From: Actinomadura darangshiensis
GTDB taxonomy: Bacteria > Actinomycetota > Actinomycetes > Streptosporangiales > Streptosporangiaceae
Assembly (NCBI RefSeq): GCF_004349235.1
Contig: NZ_SMKY01000006.1
Coordinates: forward strand, 20,792 to 84,791
Reading direction: 5' to 3'
DNA: 64,000 bases
Within the stretch, counting starts at the first letter, position 1, and each line of letters opens with the position of its first letter. Positions 59,706 through 64,000 of the stretch are shown here, in pieces. The notes beneath the pieces were generated by a model that made no database searches, was not told the DNA's origin, and saw only the letters and a program-made list of their open reading frames with translations. Position numbers and translations under genes: made by a program.

Positions 59706-61186
59706 TCAGAGACCTTCCTAGAAGCGGCGGACCGCCCGGCGCGGCGGCCGAAGAAAGTGCCGTCGCCCAGGGACGTCCCGCTGATGTAGCCCTCGCCGTG
59801 AATGCCCGAGGCCGTGCGCCCGGCGGCGTACAGACCAGGGATCGGCTCGCCGGAGTTGTTGCGGACCTCGCCGTCCACGGTGGTGTCCAGGCCGCCGAGG
59901 GTGAACCCGCCCGCGCCCGTCCCGGCGCCGTGCCTGCCCGCGCCGAAGAACCCGTCGGCCGGGTCGATCACCGCGAACGGCCCCTTCAAGGGACGCAGCC
60001 ACTTGGGGTCCTTGCGAAAGCAGGGGTCCTCGCCCTTCTCCGCGAACCGGTTGTAGGTCTCGACGGTCGCCTCCAGCGAACCGGAGGGCAGCCCGAGAGA
60101 CTCCTCCAGCTCCGCGAGCGTCTCCGCCGCGTACTTGGGGTGGACGCCCCACATGTCGGCCTCGGCGATCTCGTCGTATCCGGCCTCGTCGATGATCGCC
60201 CAGTAGGGGCCGGGCTGGTGCTGGACGGCCTGGTGGCTGAACAGGCCCGGGTAGACGTCCTCGTTGATGAACCGGCGGCCGAGGCCGTCCACGAGCATGC
60301 CCCGGCAGACGACGGCGGGGTTGGCGGTGAGGGCGATCTCCACCGCCGCCATGCGGCGGGCCGCGGCACCGAGCGCGGTCGCCATACGGATGCCGGACCC
60401 GTCGCTGGTGCCGTCGCTGACCTTGTCGTGCCCGAGCAGCACCGGGGCGTGGTCGGCGAGCATCTCGTCGTTGTCGACGAACCCGCCGGAGGCCAGGACG
60501 ACACCCCCGCGCGCCCGGTAGGTCACCGTCTCGGAGAACCTGCGGGCGACGACGCCGGCGACGCGGCCGTCGCCGTCCACGACGAGGTTCGTGGCGTAGG
60601 TGTCCTGGTGGGTGGCGGCGCCCGCCTCGGCGACGGCCGCGATCAGCTTCTCCATCAGGATCCCGCCGGCGAACATCGGCGTCTCCGGGCGGTGCCCGCG
60701 CGGTGCGGGCCGGGCGATCGTGTTGTACGGCCAGGCGTTCTCACCGAGCCACATCAGGCCGTCGTCGGTGTACGGCATCCAGCCCGGCGCGTCGAACAGG
60801 CTCTCCTTGAACGGGACGCCGCGCGCGCGGAACCACTCGAAGTGGTCCACGCTGCCGTCGCAGTAGAGCCGCAGCTTCTCCTCGTTCGCGTGCGGGCCGA
60901 GCGCCGCCTTGAGGAAGGCGAACATGTCGTCCGGCGTGTCGTCGAAGCCGCACGCCTTCTGCACCCGCGTGCCGCCGCCGAGGTACAACTCCCCGCCCGA
61001 CTGCGCGGACGTCCCGCCGGGGCCGCTCGACCGTTCCAGCACGAGCACGTCCGCGCCCGCCGCCGCGGCCTCGTACGCCGCGGCGGCACCGGCGGCTCCG
61101 AAGCCGACCACCAGCACGTCGCACTCGTGGTCGAACTCGCCGATGCCGCTCAACGCGACAGGCTCGACCGAGGAGCGAGGGCTCAC
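59702..61186 (-). CDS. FAD-dependent ketosteroid dehydrogenase-like flavoprotein
   Basis: A 494-residue FAD protein of the fumarate reductase/KstD superfamily. It has VVGFGAAGAAAAYEAAAAG (residues about 22-40), GPGGTSAQSGGELYLGGGT, ASGGFVDNDEML, INEDVYPGLF and a C-terminal GEGYISGTSLGDGTFFG. The C-terminal motif lacks the TYPGPG-type Tyr of KstD. It resembles Delta4-(5-alpha)-ketosteroid dehydrogenase-type flavoproteins instead (inference). GTG start at 61186 overlaps the hsaC stop. Confidence 0.75.
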   Translation of the reverse strand: MSPRSSVEPVALSGIGEFDHECDVLVVGFGAAGAAAAYEAAAAGADVLVLERSSGPGGTSAQSGGELYLGGGTRVQKACGFDDTPDDMFAFLKAALGPHANEEKLRLYCDGSVDHFEWFRARGVPFKESLFDAPGWMPYTDDGLMWLGENAWPYNTIARPAPRGHRPETPMFAGGILMEKLIAAVAEAGAATHQDTYATNLVVDGDGRVAGVVARRFSETVTYRARGGVVLASGGFVDNDEMLADHAPVLLGHDKVSDGTSDGSGIRMATALGAAARRMAAVEIALTANPAVVCRGMLVDGLGRRFINEDVYPGLFSHQAVQHQPGPYWAIIDEAGYDEIAEADMWGVHPKYAAETLAELEESLGLPSGSLEATVETYNRFAEKGEDPCFRKDPKWLRPLKGPFAVIDPADGFFGAGRHGAGTGAGGFTLGGLDTTVDGEVRNNSGEPIPGLYAAGRTASGIHGEGYISGTSLGDGTFFGRRAGRSAASRKVSE

Positions 61187-62091
61187 TTCCCGGGGGGCGT
61201 GAACGCCGCCAGCGGCTCGGAGCCGGACCAGTCGTGGCCCCAGTAGCTGTCCTTGGTGATCTCTTCGGCGGTGTAGTACGCCTCGTCGACGAGCAGGCCC
61301 TCGCAGCCGTACTCGATGTCCCAGCCGCCGGGCGCCCGCACGTAGAACGACACCATCTTGTCGTTGGTGTGCCGGCCCAGCGTCGAGGAGATCGAGAAGC
61401 CCTTCTCCTTGACGGCGTCCAGCGCGATGCCGACCGCGTCGAGGGTGTCGACCTCCACCATCAGGTGGACGAGGCCCGGGTCGCCGTCGTGGGGCGCCGG
61501 GCAGATCGCCGCGCTGTGGTGCCGCTGGTTGACGCCCATGAACCGGATCCGGACGGCGCCGCCGCCGACCTTCATCGCGCCGCGCGGCAGGAACCCGAGC
61601 ACCTCGTTGTAGAACGTGACGGTCTCGGCGAAGTTCGGGGTGGGCAGCACGACGTGGCCCATGCCCATCGCGCCGGTCACGAACTTCTGCGCGAACCCGG
61701 TGCGGAGCGGGCTGTGGTCGAGCACCGGCCCGAAGAACACCTCGACGGGGGTGCCGCCCGGGTCGGTGAACGCGATGGCCTCCTCGGCGTCGCGCTCCGC
61801 GGCCTCCTTGGGCTTGAGCGCCGCCACGGCCGTCCCGGACTTCTCGACGGCCTCGCGGACGGCGGCGAGCGCGTACTGGTCGCGGACCTCCCAGCCGACG
61901 GCGAGCACCCGGTCGGAGTCGCCCGGCAGCAGCTGGAGGCGCGAGCGGCGCTCGTCCATGCGCAGGTAGAGGCCCCCCGGGTCCGGGCCGCTCCCCTCGG
62001 CGAATCCGAGCCCGTCGAGGGCGAACTCGCGCCAGCGGTCGATGTGCCGGGTCTGGACCTTCAGATATCCCAGCCCTCGGATCTGCGTCAC
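61183..62091 (-). CDS. hsaC: HsaC-like extradiol dioxygenase
   Basis: A 302-residue type I extradiol dioxygenase. The iron ligands are His146 (MGHVVLP), His209 (GLVHLMVEVD) and Glu260 (WDIEYGCEG). The acid-base His192 (NQRHHSAA), His241 (LGRHTND) and Tyr250 are present. It follows HsaC (RSLGYL, ALYLRMD, SATLGRH-type blocks). It cleaves the catechol made by HsaA. GTG at 62091. First gene of a five-gene operon with overlaps throughout, divergent from an SDR. Confidence 0.9.
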   Translation of the reverse strand: MTQIRGLGYLKVQTRHIDRWREFALDGLGFAEGSGPDPGGLYLRMDERRSRLQLLPGDSDRVLAVGWEVRDQYALAAVREAVEKSGTAVAALKPKEAAERDAEEAIAFTDPGGTPVEVFFGPVLDHSPLRTGFAQKFVTGAMGMGHVVLPTPNFAETVTFYNEVLGFLPRGAMKVGGGAVRIRFMGVNQRHHSAAICPAPHDGDPGLVHLMVEVDTLDAVGIALDAVKEKGFSISSTLGRHTNDKMVSFYVRAPGGWDIEYGCEGLLVDEAYYTAEEITKDSYWGHDWSGSEPLAAFTPPGK

Positions 62092-62211
62092 TGTCCTCGG
62101 TCCCTTCTGGAGAGCGCTGCCCGCGCGGCGGCCGTCGTGCCCAACCTGCCAAACGCGGGGGTGCGGCGCCGGGGCCTTCCCGCTGAGTGAGAGTCTTCCC
62201 GTGGAGGTCTC

Positions 62212-63048
62212 ATGGCTGACACGAAGCCGGTCGCGCTGGTGACCGGGGCGAGCCGGGGCATCGGCCGCCGGACGGCCCTGGCGCTGGCCGCCGCCGGGCA
62301 CGACGTCGCGTTCACCGCGCGCACCGTCGGCGAGGGGACGGGACGGATCCCGCCGAGGCACGGCACGGCGGCGGCGATCCCCGTCCCCGGCAGCCTGGAA
62401 CGCACCAAGGCGGAGATCGAGGAGCTGGGCGCGCGGGCCCTGCCCGTCCAGATGGACCTGCTCGACCGGCGAAGCGTGACCGCCGCGGCGGAGGCGGTCC
62501 TGGCCGCGTGGGGACGCGTGGACGTCCTGGTCAACAACGCGGTCGCGCACATCGCGGGCACCCACGAGCGGTTCCTCGACCTGGACCTGGCCGTCGCCGA
62601 GCAGACGATCACCGGCAACTACCTGAACCAGATCGCGCTCCTGCAAGCCGTCCTGCCCGCGATGGTGGCGCAGGGCGGCGGCACGATCATCGACCTGTGC
62701 TCGGGGTCGGCCACCAGCGACCCGCCGGGCCCGCCCGGCGACGGCGGCTGGGGCGTCGCCTACTCGGCGTCCAAGGCCGCGTTCGGGCGCCTGGCCGGCG
62801 CGATCAACGCCGAGTACCTGGACCACGGAGTCCGCGCCTTCAACCTCGACCCCGGCTTCGTCGTCACCGAGGCGGGCGCCGCACGAGGCGGCCTGGACAC
62901 CCTGAAGGACAGGGGCTTCGAGCCGACCCCCGAAGAGGCCCCCGCAGCAGCCGCGGCCTGGCTGGTAACCGCCCCAGAGGCGGACACCTACCTGGGCAAG
63001 GTCATCTGGACCCCCAAGCTCGTCGCCGACCACGCCCTCCTCCGTTGA
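62212..63048 (+). CDS. Short-chain dehydrogenase
   Basis: A 278-residue SDR: TGASRGIGRRTALALA (residues 12-27), VLVNNAVAHIAG and catalytic YSASK. An insertion near residues 50-70 (GRIPPRHGTAAAIPVPGSL) and the C-terminal LGKVIWTPKL differ from standard SDRs. Divergent from hsaC across 120 bases. Probably in steroid or acyl-CoA metabolism. Confidence 0.8.
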   Translation: MADTKPVALVTGASRGIGRRTALALAAAGHDVAFTARTVGEGTGRIPPRHGTAAAIPVPGSLERTKAEIEELGARALPVQMDLLDRRSVTAAAEAVLAAWGRVDVLVNNAVAHIAGTHERFLDLDLAVAEQTITGNYLNQIALLQAVLPAMVAQGGGTIIDLCSGSATSDPPGPPGDGGWGVAYSASKAAFGRLAGAINAEYLDHGVRAFNLDPGFVVTEAGAARGGLDTLKDRGFEPTPEEAPAAAAAWLVTAPEADTYLGKVIWTPKLVADHALLR

Positions 63049-63082
63049 GTTGCGGCGTGTCGTTGTCATGGAGGCGGCGGTG

Positions 63083-64000
63083 TCAAGCGGTTGTTGCAAC
63101 GAGGAACTCGTTGAGTGCCTGGGCTGGGGTTTTCCAGCCCAGGGTGTGGCGGGGGCGTTGGTTGAGTTGGCGGGCGACCTCGTCGAGGTCTGCTTGGGTG
63201 TGGGTGCGGAAGTCGGTGGCCGAGCGGGGGAAGTACTGACGCAGCAGCCCGTTGGTGTTCTCGTTGGTGCCGCGCTGCCAGGGCGAGTGGGGGTCGCAGA
63301 AGTAGACCCGGCAGCCGGTGGCCAGGGTGAAGTCGGCGTGTTCGGCCATCTCGGCGCCCTGGTCCCAGGTCAAGGTCGCCGCCATCTCGGTCGGCAACCT
63401 GCGCATCAGGGTGGTCAGCACACTGGTGACCTGTTGCGATACCCGGGAGTGCGGCAGCGCCCCCAGCATGGTGAAGCGGGTGGTGCGCTCGACCGGGGTG
63501 ATGATGGCGCTGGTGCCGCGGGCGCCGATGATCAGGTCGCCCTCCCAGTGCCCGGGCACCGCCCGGTCTTGGGCCTGGGCCGGGCGGGCCGAGATGTGCA
63601 GGCCGGCGACCCAGGGCCTGGCGCTGCGTTCGGCGGCGGCCAGACGCGACTGCGGCCGGCGTTTGCCGCGGCCGGAGCGCAACGCGACCTGGCGGTCCAG
63701 TTCGGCGCGCATCCGGCCGCGGGCCTGGTAGTAGATCGCCTGGTAGATCGTCTCGTGCGACACGCGCAGCTCCGGCCGGTCGGGGTAGAGGGCGCGCAGG
63801 TGCGCCGCGATCTGCTGCGGCGACCAGCGCTGGGCCAGCAGGTCACGCACCACCGGCCACAACGGCCCGTCGGTGCGGGCATGGCCCCTGCTGCGGCTGT
63901 TGCCGATCAGTTTGCCCGGCCGGTGCCGCCGTGCCCGCTCCCCGGCTTTGCGGTGCGCCGCAAGATGCGAGTACGTCCACCGGTACAGCCCGCCCAGCCC
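63083..64000 (-). CDS. IS30-family transposase, 5' end outside the window
   Basis: The visible 305 codons run from the right edge (GLYRWTYSHLAAHRKAG) through WSPQQIAAHLRALYPDRPEL and SHETIYQAIYYQARG. The DDE residues are HWEGDLIIG (Asp), TWDQGAEMAEH (Asp) and NENTNGLLRQYFP (Glu). This is a typical IS30 integrase-core protein. The frame stays open to base 64000. It ends 35 bases after the SDR gene, so the IS boundary lies at 63049-63082. The other end is not visible. Confidence 0.9.
   Translation of the reverse strand, partial: GLGGLYRWTYSHLAAHRKAGERARRHRPGKLIGNSRSRGHARTDGPLWPVVRDLLAQRWSPQQIAAHLRALYPDRPELRVSHETIYQAIYYQARGRMRAELDRQVALRSGRGKRRPQSRLAAAERSARPWVAGLHISARPAQAQDRAVPGHWEGDLIIGARGTSAIITPVERTTRFTMLGALPHSRVSQQVTSVLTTLMRRLPTEMAATLTWDQGAEMAEHADFTLATGCRVYFCDPHSPWQRGTNENTNGLLRQYFPRSATDFRTHTQADLDEVARQLNQRPRHTLGWKTPAQALNEFLVATTA

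Overview
The window is about 70% GC, has tightly packed genes with 4-base ATGA/GTGA stop-start overlaps, and carries many actinomycete-specific families (XRE/DUF5753 with DUF397, KstR-like TetR, HsaA/HsaC/KshA, F420-type LLM oxidoreductase). This points to a filamentous actinobacterium, probably of the Streptosporangiales/Actinomadura type; the genus is inference. No tRNA, rRNA, CRISPR array or replication origin was seen.

Layout. (1) 1-10.4 kb: the first codons of a probable LysR regulator, a YeiH-type exporter, an NmrA-like protein, then a nitrogen block: ammonium channel amt divergent from a urea transporter followed by ureA-ureB-ureC-ureF-ureG-ureD (no ureE). (2) 10.6-16.5 kb: an accessory patch with an HTH-aminoglycoside phosphotransferase pseudogene, a Phd-like protein plus PIN-like nuclease pair behind twin palindromic operators, a second phosphotransferase remnant, an IS1380-like transposase remnant, and a WhiJ/BldB/RsbW-type regulatory module. 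(3) 16.5-19.2 kb: epoxide hydrolase and an AAA ATPase-nuclease preceded by 15-bp tandem repeats. (4) 19.2-50.2 kb: a catabolic region dominated by steroid functions: hotdog thioesterase, two-domain FadE34-like acyl-CoA dehydrogenase, FadA5-like thiolase, ChsB1-like and 3-alpha-hydroxysteroid dehydrogenases, KstR-like repressor, KstD, secreted lipase, HsaA, KshA, several SDRs, FadD17-like CoA ligase, and a five-gene peptide-class ABC importer. Small regulator/enzyme pairs (MarR, TetR, a SoxR-box promoter) are interspersed. (5) 50.2-57.5 kb: a second accessory patch: a frameshifted phosphotransferase cut by an IS256-family element, an IS110-family element nested inside that element's transposase, a DUF222-HNH endonuclease and a second WhiJ/BldB/RsbW-type module. 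(6) 57.5-63 kb: a second steroid operon (hsaC, KstD-like flavoprotein, LLM oxidoreductase, SnoaL-like protein, SDR), a divergent SDR, and an IS30 transposase running off the right edge.

Together the catabolic genes cover activation of a C5 steroid side chain (FadD17-like ligase), its beta-oxidation (FadE34-like, ChsB1-like, FadA5-like), oxidation at C3, ring A/B opening (KstD, KshA) and A-ring hydroxylation and cleavage (HsaA, HsaC). FadD17 and FadE34 orthologues act on C24 steroid-CoA and a 3-alpha-hydroxysteroid dehydrogenase is present, so a bile-acid-like C24 steroid is a plausible substrate (inference). kshB, hsaB, hsaD and the later genes are not in the window.

The most unusual signal is in the noncoding end of the IS110 element (52171-52415). 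A perfect 13-bp stem closes a 54-nt loop holding one 8-nt segment identical to one element end and one 9-nt segment complementary to the other end plus the 2-bp core. That is the layout expected of a bridge-RNA donor-binding loop.
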